Source: GCA-2746795 sp964643965 | GTDB lineage: Bacteria > Chloroflexota > Anaerolineae > Promineifilales > Promineifilaceae | Assembly (NCBI GenBank): GCA_964643965.1 | Contig: CAZXVH010000034.1 | Coordinates: forward strand, 1 to 41,399 | Length of the DNA: 41,399 bases | Direction: 5' to 3' | Part shown: positions 15,639 to 25,400 of the stretch, piece after piece | Layout: each line of letters starts with the position of its first letter | Position numbering within the stretch: the first letter of the stretch is position 1 | Notes under the pieces: model-generated | Told to the model about the DNA's origin: nothing | The model's database searches: none | The model's input: only the letters and a program-made list of their open reading frames with translations | Position numbers and translations under genes: made by a program

Positions 15639-16020
15639 GTTTGTTATTGATACAGTAGGTCTGGTGCTGCATTTAGAGAAACGCAAACTCGAACCGGCGA
15701 CTCAAACCATTTTACAAGAAGCCGAATCTGGGCAAGCTACTGTTTTTATACCGGCAATGGTTTTCGCCGAAATCCTATACCTTTCAGAAAAACAAAAAAT
15801 CAATACGTCATTGGCAGAAGTGGTAGATTACTCAACCAGGTATCATGGTTTTATTGAATATCCACTGGATTTAGCGGTTATTCTGGCCGCCCAACAAATC
15901 ACAGATATTCCAGAACTACACGACCGTTTGATTGCCGCCACTGCCAAAGTCGTAGGTGCAAAACTAATTACCAACGACCTGAAAATACAGGCTTCCTCTT
16001 TTGTGCAAACAATCTGGTAA
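15613..16020 (+). CDS. PIN-domain toxin (VapC-like ribonuclease)
   Basis: 135 aa from ATG 15613 (a TTG at 15604 is an in-frame alternative). All four acidic residues of the PIN site are present: D13 in FVIDTVGL, E53 in MVFAEILYL, D104 in ELHDRLIAATA and D122 in LITNDLKI. VapC-type toxins are Mg-dependent endoribonucleases acting on tRNA or rRNA. It overlaps the upstream antitoxin gene by 26 nt, implying translational coupling. The RNA target cannot be deduced. Confidence 0.9.
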   Translation: MSNTTPLPEFVIDTVGLVLHLEKRKLEPATQTILQEAESGQATVFIPAMVFAEILYLSEKQKINTSLAEVVDYSTRYHGFIEYPLDLAVILAAQQITDIPELHDRLIAATAKVVGAKLITNDLKIQASSFVQTIW

Positions 16021-16026
16021 CTATCA

Positions 16027-16767
16027 ATGACAGAACGTCACTCCGACGAAGCCGCCCTGCGCGGCGAACCCGGCTACGTCTGGCGCTCCGGCCAGGATCG
16101 GCGGCTGCACATGATTCAACAATGGATCGATTTAGACAATGCCCTTCTCCTGGACAACGGCTGCGGCCTGGGAACTTACCTCGACGCCTTTGCTCCCTTC
16201 ACGCCCCACCGCTTTGGCCTGGAACTGGAACATGACCGTGCCCTCAAAGCGCTGCCCACGGCGGCCGGCATCGTCGAAGGGGTGGGTGAAACGCTGCCCT
16301 TTCCTGCGAACACGTTTGATTTTATCTTCAGCAATGAGGTGATAGAACATGTGCAGGATGACGGCCGTTATGCTGCTGAAATGGTGCGCGTGGTCAAACC
16401 GGGTGGACGCATCCTCATCTTTTGCCCCAATCGCTGGTATCCGGTAGAGCAGCATGGCGTCTACTGGAAGGGGGAATACAAATTCGGCAATATCCCCCTG
16501 GTCAATTACCTGCCCAACATCTGGCGGGACAAATTAGCGCCCCACGTGCGCACCTACACCAAAGGCAGCCTGCTGCGCTTATTCACCAGCCTGCCCGTCA
16601 CTCTCATCCACCACAGCCGCATCTTCGGCGGCTATGACAATATTGAAACCCGTCACCCCAAACTCGGCAAGGCCATCAAAAATATCCTCTATTCGGCCGA
16701 GAAAACCCCCTTCTCCGTGTTGGGTATTTCCCACTTGTTGGTGCTGGAAAAGAGACGCGAAACGTAA
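16027..16767 (+). CDS. SAM-dependent class I methyltransferase
   Basis: 246 aa. Motif I LLDNGCGLGTYLDAF, motif II acidic end FGLELEHD, motif III-IV TFDFIFSNEVIEHV and post-motif VVKPGGRILIFCPN give a Methyltransf_11 core. The C-terminal part (SLLRLFTSLPV, SRIFGGYDNIE) is typical of ubiE-like enzymes acting on lipids, quinones or glycans. It starts 6 nt after the PIN toxin gene, so it may share its transcript. The substrate is unknown. A palindrome core at 16361 is read DGR. Confidence 0.85.
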   Translation: MTERHSDEAALRGEPGYVWRSGQDRRLHMIQQWIDLDNALLLDNGCGLGTYLDAFAPFTPHRFGLELEHDRALKALPTAAGIVEGVGETLPFPANTFDFIFSNEVIEHVQDDGRYAAEMVRVVKPGGRILIFCPNRWYPVEQHGVYWKGEYKFGNIPLVNYLPNIWRDKLAPHVRTYTKGSLLRLFTSLPVTLIHHSRIFGGYDNIETRHPKLGKAIKNILYSAEKTPFSVLGISHLLVLEKRRET

Positions 16768-16907
16768 GGTGTGAGACCTGCCCGTTCACGCATGACGCTT
16801 CACGCCGAACTGGACTCATGAAAAATCAAATAAAATCTTTACTGATAAGTCCAATTTCCTTGAATAACCCCCCGCATCAATTTACAATCATATATATGAG
16901 ATAGTTC

Positions 16908-16997
16908 ATGTAGCGTGATTTGCCAAATCGCTTTACAAAGGCAGGCAAATGAGATAGCTGTGTACTGTGTACTATGTAGCGCGATTTGCCAAATCAC
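16908..16997. repeat. Two REP-like direct copies upstream of pdxS
   Basis: A 24-nt unit (16908-16931 and 16974-16997) with two differences contains the near-palindrome GATTTGCCAAATC. ATGAGATAG also repeats in the spacer (16896 and 16949). The spacer 16768-17043 holds no gene. Confidence 0.75.
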
Positions 16998-17043
16998 ATG
17001 ACAGGGACGTCTGAAATCAATCAAGCACAAGGAGAGATAGATC

Positions 17044-17958
17044 ATGAGTGACAATGGCAAACATAACAATGGACAGGGCGAAGCAGGTAGCTTCAAAGTA
17101 AAAGCAGGGTTGGCCCAAATGTTGAAAGGGGGTGTGATTATGGATGTGGTCACGCCAGAGCAGGCGATGATTGCCGAAGAAGCAGGCGCCTGCGCGGTGA
17201 TGGCCCTGGAGCGCGTCCCCGCCGACATCCGGGTGCAGGGCGGCGTAGCCCGCATGTCTGACCCCGGCCTGATCCGCGAGATCATCCAGTCTGTGACCGT
17301 TCCCGTGATGGCCAAGGTGCGTATCGGCCACTTTGTGGAAGCGCAAATTCTGGAAGCGATTGGTGTGGACTACATCGACGAAAGTGAAGTATTGACCCCG
17401 GCCGATGAAGAGCATCACATCAACAAACACCCGTTTAAAGTGCCGTTTGTGTGCGGCTGCCGCAATTTAGGTGAAGCGCTGCGCCGCATTGGCGAAGGGG
17501 CGGCGATGATGCGCACCAAAGGGGAAGCGGGAACCGGCGATGTGGTGGAAGCGGTGCGCCACGCCCGCGCCGTGTTGGGCGAAATCCGCCGTTTGCAATT
17601 AATGCCCGATGAAGAGCTGATGGCGTATGCCAAAAATATCGGCGCCCCCTATGCCCTGGTCAAAGAAACTAAAGAACTGGGCCGGCTGCCGGTGGTCAAT
17701 TTTGCCGCCGGTGGTATTGCCACCCCGGCCGACGCGGCCCTGATGATGCAGCTCGGCGTCGATGGCGTGTTCGTCGGCTCCGGCATTTTCAAGAGCAAGG
17801 ACCCGGCCCCTCGCGCCAGAGCCATTGTGGAAGCGACCACCCATTTCAGAAACGCGGAAATCCTGGCGAAAGTCAGCGAAAACCTGGGCGAACCAATGGT
17901 GGGCATCAACGTCAGCAGTCTGCCGGAAAGCGAACAGTTGGCAACACGCGGCTGGTAG
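17044..17958 (+). CDS. pdxS: Pyridoxal 5'-phosphate synthase, PdxS subunit
   Basis: 304 aa TIM barrel, with about 10 extra N-terminal residues against B. subtilis PdxS. D34 (VIMDVVTPEQ), catalytic K91 (MAKVRIGHF, the Schiff-base lysine) and second lysine K159 (MRTKGEAGTGDV) are present, as is VNFAAGGIATPADAAL. It makes PLP from ribose 5-phosphate, glyceraldehyde 3-phosphate and ammonia supplied by PdxT. GGAG precedes the start. pdxT follows 77 nt on, across a small hairpin. No palindrome copy lies in the gene. Confidence 0.97.
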   Translation: MSDNGKHNNGQGEAGSFKVKAGLAQMLKGGVIMDVVTPEQAMIAEEAGACAVMALERVPADIRVQGGVARMSDPGLIREIIQSVTVPVMAKVRIGHFVEAQILEAIGVDYIDESEVLTPADEEHHINKHPFKVPFVCGCRNLGEALRRIGEGAAMMRTKGEAGTGDVVEAVRHARAVLGEIRRLQLMPDEELMAYAKNIGAPYALVKETKELGRLPVVNFAAGGIATPADAALMMQLGVDGVFVGSGIFKSKDPAPRARAIVEATTHFRNAEILAKVSENLGEPMVGINVSSLPESEQLATRGW

Positions 17959-17970
17959 AAGATAGAGGAT

Positions 17971-18010
17971 AGAGCAAGAGCGAGAAGAACAAACCGCTCG
18001 CTCTTGCCTC
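17971..18010. repeat. Stem-loop between pdxS and pdxT
   Basis: GCAAGAGCGAG (17974-17984) pairs with CTCGCTCTTGC (17997-18007) over 11 bp with a 12-nt loop. No T run follows, so it is not a typical terminator; it might modulate the PdxS to PdxT ratio or stabilise mRNA. Confidence 0.6.
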
Positions 18011-18035
18011 TGGCTCTCGCTTACGGAGTATGGGT

Positions 18036-18629
18036 ATGAAAATTGGGGTATTGGCATTGCAGGGGGCGTTTGCGGAGCATATCAAAATGTTGGCCGGGTT
18101 GGGGGTGGCAGCGGTTGAGGTGCGTTTGCCGGAGCAGCTGGCTGACCTGGATGGGCTGATTATCCCCGGTGGTGAATCGACGACGATTGGCAAACTGGCG
18201 CGAATGTACCATTTTATGGCGCCGCTGAGGCAGTTTGCCGCGGAAAAGGCGCTGTTGGGAACCTGCGCCGGTATGATTTTCATGGCGAAGGAGATCGAGT
18301 CTACCACGGCGGGTAAAGACCAACCCCTGCTGGCCGTGATGGATATTGTGGTGGCGCGTAACGCCTTTGGTCGTCAGGTGGATAGTTTTGAGGTGGGGCT
18401 GGCTGTGACGCTGTTTGAGAATGGGGAAGGCGGCCCGTTTCCGGCGGTGTTTATCCGGGCGCCGCAGTTATTGGCGGCAAAGGGAGAGGCTGAAGTGATT
18501 GCCCGGTTGGCGGATGGCACGGCCGTTGCTGCCCAACAAGGCAAATGGCTCGTCACCGCCTTCCACCCTGAATTGACAAATGATGATCGTTTTCACCGGT
18601 ATTTCTTGAAGTTAGCCGGTGGACAGTGA
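18036..18629 (+). CDS. pdxT: Pyridoxal 5'-phosphate synthase glutaminase, PdxT subunit
   Basis: 197 aa. Class I glutamine amidotransferase triad: C77 in GTCAGMI, H177 and E179 in FHPEL. GGES (about 46-49) and the N-terminal VLALQGAFAEH are PdxT signatures. It hydrolyses glutamine and channels ammonia to PdxS. ATG 18036 is preferred to the in-frame ATG 18030 because GGAG at 18025-18028 is 7 nt from the former and 1 nt from the latter. Its 3' end runs into the tandem repeat at 18619. A palindrome core at 18519 is read GTAV. Confidence 0.96.
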   Translation: MKIGVLALQGAFAEHIKMLAGLGVAAVEVRLPEQLADLDGLIIPGGESTTIGKLARMYHFMAPLRQFAAEKALLGTCAGMIFMAKEIESTTAGKDQPLLAVMDIVVARNAFGRQVDSFEVGLAVTLFENGEGGPFPAVFIRAPQLLAAKGEAEVIARLADGTAVAAQQGKWLVTAFHPELTNDDRFHRYFLKLAGGQ

Positions 18630-18812
18630 ACAGTGGACAGTGAACAGTNNNNNNNNNNNNNNNNNNNNNNNNNNNNNNNNNNNNNNNNNNNNNNNNNNNN
18701 NNNNNNNNNNNNNNNNNNNNNNNNNNNNNNNNNNNNNNNNNNNNNNNNGTGGACAGTGAACAGTGGACAGTGAACAGTAAACTGTAAACTGTAAACTGTA
18801 AACTGTAAACTG
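18619..18812. repeat. Tandem repeats GTGGACAGTGAACA and AAACTGT flanking a scaffold gap
   Basis: Two 14-bp units of GTGGACAGTGAACA stand on each side of a 100-N gap (18649-18748). The 30 bp on the left (18619-18648) equal the 30 bp on the right (18749-18778). Next come five copies of AAACTGT (to about 18812). The true array length is uncertain because the assembler stopped here. Confidence 0.85.
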
Positions 18813-18813
18813 A

Positions 18814-19950
18814 TCACTGCACCCGTCGGGGGAGCAGTACCACAAAGGTGGCGCCGTCAGTGGGATTGTTTTCCACCCACAAACGGCCGTTATGCTGTTC
18901 CACAATGCGTTTGGCAATAAACAAGCCGAGACCGGTTCCGGCGCCGTTCGTTTTGGTGGTGAAAAAGGGTTCAAAGATCTTACCCAGCGCGTCACTGTCC
19001 ACCCCCGCGCCTTCGTCACTGACCGACACCGCATAAAAATCGGTGGTGGCCAGTTCTCGACTGTAGGATTTCAGGCAGGAATCGGGCAGCACTCGCCCCG
19101 AAGGAATCATCCAGGTCTTGACGCGAATACGGCCGCCCTCCGGCATGGCGTCGCGGGCATTGGTGAGCAGGTTAATCAACACCTGGGTCATGCGGTTGTG
19201 GTCGCAGACCACCGTCCTTAAATCTGGGGCTAAATCAGTTTCGATCTCCACGTTAAACTTGCCCTGAAACTGCTGTTTGACCAGCGTCAGGGCGTCTTCC
19301 ACGATTTTGTTCCAGTTTGTCACCGCCATTTGCTGCGAGCCATCCAGCGAATAGTTGCGCAGCACTTCAACGATGCGCACACAGCGCCAGGCGCTTTGTT
19401 CAATCATCTTCACGTAATGGTGCAGCTGCTCCAGGCTCAACATATTGTCGTCGATGTCAAATTGCAGATTGGCGCAGGCGGCGGTGATGATGCTCAGGGG
19501 GTTGTTTAACTCGTGGGCGATGCTGGCGGTGAGGGTGCCCATGCCGGCCAGCCGTTGGGTGTGGGTCAGAGAATCGTTGAAGCGTTCTACGGCGTCCAAA
19601 TCGGTGATGGAGATGAGTTTGTGGCCTTCTTCTTGGGAAGCGATGGGGGTGATAGTGAGGGCGACGGGGATGGAACGGCCGTTTCGCTGGCGCAGCGCGG
19701 TTTCCCGGTAAATTTCGGTTTCCAGGGGCAGGTCAAGCGGCAGCAAATTTTCCGGCCAAAAGGTGTGGTAGGGCAGGTCGATCATCTCGTCGATGTCGAA
19801 ACCTAAAAGAGAAGCGGCCGTCTGGTTGGCGGAAGTTACCCGGCCATTTTCGTCAATGACGATCATGCCAGAGGCCGTGTGATGCAGCAAATGGGCAAAA
19901 AATTGGGCAGAGACTTCCGCTTTCTCTGCCATCATGGGGTTCCCTATCAT
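18814..19950 (-). CDS. Soluble PAS-domain sensor histidine kinase
   Basis: About 378 aa from ATG 19950, which has GAGGA 10 nt upstream; the frame reaches 20040 but that extension has low-likelihood sequence. A PAS domain (about 16-125; FFAHLLHHTASGMIVIDENG) is followed by HisKA with H146 in TASIAHELNNPLSII, then HATPase_c with LINLLTNARDAMPEGG, SDEGAGVDSD, FFTTKTNGAGTGLGLFIAK. This NtrB-like kinase subclass has no membrane segment, so it senses a cytoplasmic cue. No response regulator is adjacent. Palindrome copies at 18882 and 19674 are read NGR. Confidence 0.9.
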   Translation of the reverse strand: MIGNPMMAEKAEVSAQFFAHLLHHTASGMIVIDENGRVTSANQTAASLLGFDIDEMIDLPYHTFWPENLLPLDLPLETEIYRETALRQRNGRSIPVALTITPIASQEEGHKLISITDLDAVERFNDSLTHTQRLAGMGTLTASIAHELNNPLSIITAACANLQFDIDDNMLSLEQLHHYVKMIEQSAWRCVRIVEVLRNYSLDGSQQMAVTNWNKIVEDALTLVKQQFQGKFNVEIETDLAPDLRTVVCDHNRMTQVLINLLTNARDAMPEGGRIRVKTWMIPSGRVLPDSCLKSYSRELATTDFYAVSVSDEGAGVDSDALGKIFEPFFTTKTNGAGTGLGLFIAKRIVEQHNGRLWVENNPTDGATFVVLLPRRVQ

Positions 19951-20155
19951 CTGGCTGTTTTCCTCATTCCACTTTATTCCATATGAACGGCCGTTACGCC
20001 CGCCGCCTGCACATCCAGCCTCATATCGGGCGCAGTGCAAGTTTGTTCGGGGACTGGTAGAAGCATACGCTACCCGCCTCGCTGCGTCCGTATGTGGATC
20101 GTAAAATCATCGTGAAGGGCGCGTGAAGGGAAACGGCCGTTGGGAATGTTTGTTT

Positions 20156-21598
20156 TCAGCAATCTTGCACCACTGCCGCCAGACGACGCACCCCCTCTTC
20201 AATCTCCCCTTCGCTCAAGCCACTAAAGCCCAGCAAAATAGCGGGGGGCGACGGCCGTTCTACATGATAAGGCGCCCCCGGATATACGCCCACATCCACT
20301 GCCGCCGCTCCCTGCACAACGGCCGTTTCCTCACAATCTGCCGGTAAATAGAGCATCATATGCAGCCCGGCCGCCACGGCCGCATACCGCACCCGCCCTG
20401 GCATAAACTGCTCGATGGCCGCCACCAATGCCCCCCGCCGCCGGCCGTAAACATGCCGCAGTTGGCCCAAATGGCGCTCGTAATGCCCTTCTTGCATAAA
20501 ATCGGCCACCGCCGCCTGGGTTAGCGTGGGGGCGCCCCGATCAATGAGCGCTTTGGCCTGTAAAAACGGCTGGAGCAGCGCTGGCGGCAGTACCACGTAA
20601 GCCAGCCGCAGCGCCGGAAATAACACTTTGGAAAAGGTGCCCAGATACACCACCCGGCCATCCTCATCTAAACTTTGTAAGGCGGCCTGTGGACGGCCGT
20701 TATAACGCAAATCCCCATCATAATCATCCTCAATAATCAGGCCGTCGCGCTGCTGCGCCCATTGCAGCAGGCGCAGCCGGCGGCGCAGCGACATCGTGCC
20801 GCCGTGCGGAAACTGGTGGGTGGGCGTGACAAAGGCCAGCCGCGCCTGGTTGTGGGCCGGAATTTTCTCCACCGGAAAGCCCTCATCATCCACTGGCAGC
20901 GCCGTCAGACGCAGGCCGTAGGCGCGGAACAGATCAAAGGCCACCACATAACCCGGCGTCTCCACCAGCACCTCGTCGCCCGGCTGGAGCAGCAGCCGCG
21001 CCAAAATGTCCAATACCTGCTGCGCCCCGCTGACGATGACAATCTGCTCCGGGGTGCAGTTGAGGCTGCGGTAACGCGCCAGGTAATCGGCCAGCGCCTG
21101 GCGCAGGGGCATAAAGCCGCTCACCGAGCCGTAGCGGGAGAGCATGGCGTCGTCGGTGCTGAGGTAACGGGCCAGCAGCCGCCGCCAGACATCGTAGGGG
21201 AAGATTTGGGCAAAGGAGCGGCCAATGCCAAAATCAATGGCCGGTCGGACGCCGGCCGCCGTTTCCGGCTCACCGGTCATTAAAACCCGTTCGCCCCACT
21301 CAGACAAGGTGGGTGAAAACGGCCGTTTCTCCCCCAGCAGCGGCAAATCCCCGGCCACAAACACGCCCGCCCCCGGCCGGCTGACTACATATCCTTCCGC
21401 CAGCAGTTGCTCATACGCCTGCGTCACGGTGATACGGGCTACGCCCAACTCGGCGGCCAACCGGCGGCTGGAAGGTAGGGCGCTGCCCGGCGTGGCCGTG
21501 CCTGCCAGGATCGCCCGTTGAATTTGTTGATAAAGCTGCCGGTAAAGGGGCAAACGGCCGTTGCGCGTCAGCTTCAAGTTTAACTGTGCCATATTCAT
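20156..21598 (-). CDS. MocR/PdxR-type GntR-aminotransferase fusion regulator
   Basis: 480 aa. An N-terminal GntR winged helix (about 14-82; LPLYRQLYQQIQRAIL, LPSSRRLAAELGVARITV) is joined by a linker to a fold-type I aminotransferase domain (about 120-475). PLP lysine K324 lies in YLGTFSKVLFPALRL, and IIEDDYDGDLRY holds the cofactor-nitrogen aspartate. MocR proteins bind PLP as an effector; PdxR members switch pdxST. Here pdxST lies 1.5 kb away with one kinase gene between, so control of pdxST is a reasonable but unproven idea. It is divergent from a TetR gene. Palindrome copies at 20251, 20318, 20693, 21318 and 21553. Confidence 0.9.
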   Translation of the reverse strand: MNMAQLNLKLTRNGRLPLYRQLYQQIQRAILAGTATPGSALPSSRRLAAELGVARITVTQAYEQLLAEGYVVSRPGAGVFVAGDLPLLGEKRPFSPTLSEWGERVLMTGEPETAAGVRPAIDFGIGRSFAQIFPYDVWRRLLARYLSTDDAMLSRYGSVSGFMPLRQALADYLARYRSLNCTPEQIVIVSGAQQVLDILARLLLQPGDEVLVETPGYVVAFDLFRAYGLRLTALPVDDEGFPVEKIPAHNQARLAFVTPTHQFPHGGTMSLRRRLRLLQWAQQRDGLIIEDDYDGDLRYNGRPQAALQSLDEDGRVVYLGTFSKVLFPALRLAYVVLPPALLQPFLQAKALIDRGAPTLTQAAVADFMQEGHYERHLGQLRHVYGRRRGALVAAIEQFMPGRVRYAAVAAGLHMMLYLPADCEETAVVQGAAAVDVGVYPGAPYHVERPSPPAILLGFSGLSEGEIEEGVRRLAAVVQDC

Positions 21599-21775
21599 AT
21601 CCCGGTTATACTCGTAAAAAATCCGATCATAATAGGTAATATATCCTGCTTCATCTGTACAAAATTGGAACCTGCTTTACAATAAAGGGGGAGCGCCTCT
21701 AGTCGTAAAGGCATATTGACACAGCTTGATGCCTATTATAAGCTCAAATAAACAAGTTTAGGCGATAATAATTAT

Positions 21776-22393
21776 ATGCCCTACCACAGCAGCGAGAAAA
21801 CTCGTCAGAAAAAAGACGCCAAACGCACCGCCATGATGCAAGCCTCTATCCGGGTTTTTGCCGAAAAGGGGTATCACGCCGCCACCATCCGGGATATTGT
21901 GGCTGAAGCCAATGTGGCAGTGGGGACGTTTTACTTTTACTTTCCCGATAAAGAGACGCTGTTTGTGCATTTATATGAAGAGACGGCGCAGTTTTTGTTA
22001 CAGGCTGTGCAGCAAAGCGTCCATGCCCGGGCCACGTTACCGCAGCAAATCTCGGCCGGTTTGCAAGCCTATATCAATATTGCAATCTACGAACCGGCGG
22101 TGGCGCAGCTGTTATTGGTGGGGGGCGTGGGCACGGTTCCCTCGCTGACGAGCAAGCGCAATACGTTTAGAGAAGGCATGATTGCCACCTGGCAACGGCC
22201 GTTAGACAAGGCGTTAGATGCCGGCGTCATCGCCCCTCAAAATACCAGGCGGTCGGCGGAAGCGTTGACCGGCGCGTTTGACGAGGTGGTGTTGAACCTG
22301 CTCAATGAACCGGATATGGAAACAGAAGCAGAACATGCCTTGCGTGATATGGTTGATTTTACCTTACGCGCCGTCGCTTACAGCGGCGCATAA
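21776..22393 (+). CDS. TetR/AcrR family transcriptional regulator
   Basis: 205 aa. The N-terminal TetR HTH (about 14-60) is ASIRVFAEKGYHAATIRDIV with VAVGTFYFYFPDKETLF. The C-terminal ligand domain is helical and unassigned. It is divergent from the MocR gene with a 177-nt spacer and is followed after 29 nt by the large GAF kinase, so both are probably one transcript, an unusual pairing. It may repress its own operon; no operator is clear. Palindrome 22194 is read QRPL. Confidence 0.92.
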   Translation: MPYHSSEKTRQKKDAKRTAMMQASIRVFAEKGYHAATIRDIVAEANVAVGTFYFYFPDKETLFVHLYEETAQFLLQAVQQSVHARATLPQQISAGLQAYINIAIYEPAVAQLLLVGGVGTVPSLTSKRNTFREGMIATWQRPLDKALDAGVIAPQNTRRSAEALTGAFDEVVLNLLNEPDMETEAEHALRDMVDFTLRAVAYSGA

Positions 22394-22422
22394 CCAAATT
22401 TGAAACAAAATGAGCCAGTTTT

Positions 22423-25400
22423 ATGAAAACAACCGATCAATCAACCACACCAGCCGCGATGACGCCGGCCATCAATTTTGGATGGGAAGCGCCCATGTCA
22501 TTTGAATCATTGATAACGGCCGTTGCCAGCCAACTCATCAATCTCCCCCCGGCTGAAATCGATAAAGGCATCAACTACGCCCTGGCCCAAGTCAGCGCCC
22601 ATACCCAGGCTGACCGGGCTTATGTGCTTCTCTTCACCGGCAACGCCCTACAAAATTCCCATCTATTTTGTGCGGAGGCCATCTATCAGCAGCGCAAATT
22701 CATCGATCAGTTAGATCAAAAGAAAACGCCCTGGTTTATGAAAACCTTAACTGACTTTGGTTACATCCATATTCCTGATCCGGGCAAACTGCCGCCGGAA
22801 GCTTCACAAGAGCGGGCCATTTTCCTCACTCTGGGCATTCGCTCTTTACTGGTTGTGCCGATGGTGTATCAAGACACGCTGCTGGGTATCTTGGGCATAG
22901 ACGCCTTCCACCAATCCCACAGTTGGCAGCCAGAAGACATTTCCCTGCTGAAAATCGTGGGAGAAATGATCACCAATGCCCTTAAACGAAAGGAAGCGGA
23001 GCAACGCGAGAAACTGGCCTATGAATTAGGCGGTCAGTTAGCCACCATCCTGGACATACCGGAGCTGCTTCATCTCACCATCAACCAGTTACGTGACTCT
23101 TTTGGCTATTATCATGCCCAGGTTTATCTAAGCGACAAATTCTTACAGACCAACCCGCATGAGGCGTCAACCAAAGCTCTTATCCTTTATGCGGGCACGG
23201 GTGATATTGGCGACCGCCTTAAAAAACGGGGGCATACCATTTCGCTGGATGCGCCGCGCAGCATTGTGGCGCGAGCGGCGCGGACGTATGAGACCATTAT
23301 TGTGGACGATGTGCGCCAGGTGAATTATCACCTGCCCAATCCGGCGCTGCCTCTCACCCGCAGCGAGGTGGCTGTGCCCCTCACCAGTCAGCAAGAATTG
23401 ATCGGCTGCCTGGATGTGCAGCATATCAGCCCCCATCACTTTGATGACAATGCGATTCGTACTCTGCAAATTATCACTCACCAGCTTTCTACAGCCTTAA
23501 GTAAAGCCGGTTTGTTTTTGCGCAATCAAAAGCTGGTGGAGGAACTTTCTCTGTTGCAAATGGTCACCATTGCCGCTACAGAAGCCCGGCAGGAAGATGA
23601 ACTGCTGTCACGCACGACAAAAATATTAAAACAGGCGTTTTTCCAGGCCGATTCCATCGGCTTCTGTTTGGTGGATGGGGATGGCAGATTTGTGCGTTTC
23701 CATGCTTCTTACCAATACCGGAGTAAAGATGTTTCTTTACCGCTGATAACACCGGGGGAAGGGATCGTGGGGCAGGTGATTAATACTGGCAAATTATGGA
23801 ATGTGCCCGATGTTTCTTTGGAACCTGCCTATCTGGGTGATCCCGAGATAGCCTCTGAATTATGTGTGCCGGTCAAGGTGGGGGAAAATGTGATTGGCGT
23901 GATCAATGCGGAAAGCAGGCAGATAAATGCTTTTTCTAAGCAGGAAGAGCAGTTATTGGCGACGATTGCCGGTTATATCTCCACCGCGATTGAAAAGATC
24001 AGGCTCTTTGAAAACACTCAGATGCAGGCCGCAGAAACGGCCGCTTTGTTAGCCACCAGTAAAGCCATTTCTTCTTTGGAACTGGACCATGTGCTGAACA
24101 CCATTGCTCAAGAAGCCAAAAATTTATTTGAGGCAGATACCAGCCGCATTCATCTGATTGATCCAGATGGAAAATCAATGCGCTGTGCTGTGGTTGTTTC
24201 CAATCAGCCAGAGTTGGGTATTTTTGACTATGTTCACCCTGTTAACCAGGGCATTACCGGCAGCGTTATTATGAGCGGACTGCCGGAAATTATTCCTGAT
24301 ACCCTTAAAGACCGCCGGGCGATGCATATTCTCCGTACAGAGATGTTTTCTGAGGGGATGGCGCTGGCCCCGCTCACCATTCGGCAGCAAGTGCTGGGGG
24401 TGATGGTGATGACGCGGCGGGGGACGGAACGGCCGTTTCTGAAATCAAATCTCCATCTATTGACCGCCTTTGCCGACCAGGCGGCCGTAGCCATTGATAA
24501 CGCCCGTTTATTCGCCGCCGAACGTCGCCAGCTAGAAGAACTCACCGTTCTCAACCAGTTAGCCACCATCGCCGCCAAAGAGATAGAAGAAGAAACCTTG
24601 CTCAAGCAGGCGGTGGTATTGGCGCATAAAAGTGTGCAGCCCACCGCCATTAGCATTCTGATGCTCGACAAAGCAAAAGCCCGGCTGATCTGTTACAGCC
24701 CCCATTCTGACCTGCCTTCTGAGGCGCCTCTTAACCAGGGCATTGTGGGCGAGGTGATGGTCACCGGTGAAAGCAAAAACAGCGCCGATGTGAGCCTGGA
24801 ACCAGCATTTATCTCTTCACTGCCCCATATTCGCTCTAATCTGTGTGTGCCCATTAAAATCGGTGGGCAGACGGTGGGAGTGATCAACGTCGAGAGCGAA
24901 ACTTTGGCGGCGTTTACGGCCGACAGTGAAAGATTGCTGGCCACGTTTGCCCGCCAAATTGCAGTAGGTCTGGAGAAGGTGCGCCTGATCGCCACTGAAA
25001 AGAACAGAGCCACCAAACAACAGCAGTTGGTGGAAATGGGCATCACCTTATTGGGCGCTCGTAATTTAGCAGAACTGTGGCCCACCATAACGGCCGTTGC
25101 CCAAGAAGTTCTCAACGCCGATAGAATTGCTTTTTGTTTCTATAACGAGACCAGCGAAACTTTCACCTGCCACTTCACCCACAACATCTCCACCGACTAC
25201 ATCGACGCCCTGGAAGAACGTTTCCGCTTGTTCGCCGGCGCCCAATTCCTCAAGAATCCTCAGCCCATCCTCAGCGACGACGCCCAAACAGATCCGAATT
25301 TGCAAGCCATGCGCGAACAAATTAAACGGGAAGGCTTTCATTCCTACGCTGTCTTTCCCCTGCCTTCCACAGAGTTACCTCTGGGCGCTCTCGTTTTCTA

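Noticed and set aside
16908..16997. Short CRISPR-like array
   Set aside because: Only two repeat units, no cas genes, and the unit is itself palindromic; it fits a REP-type element.
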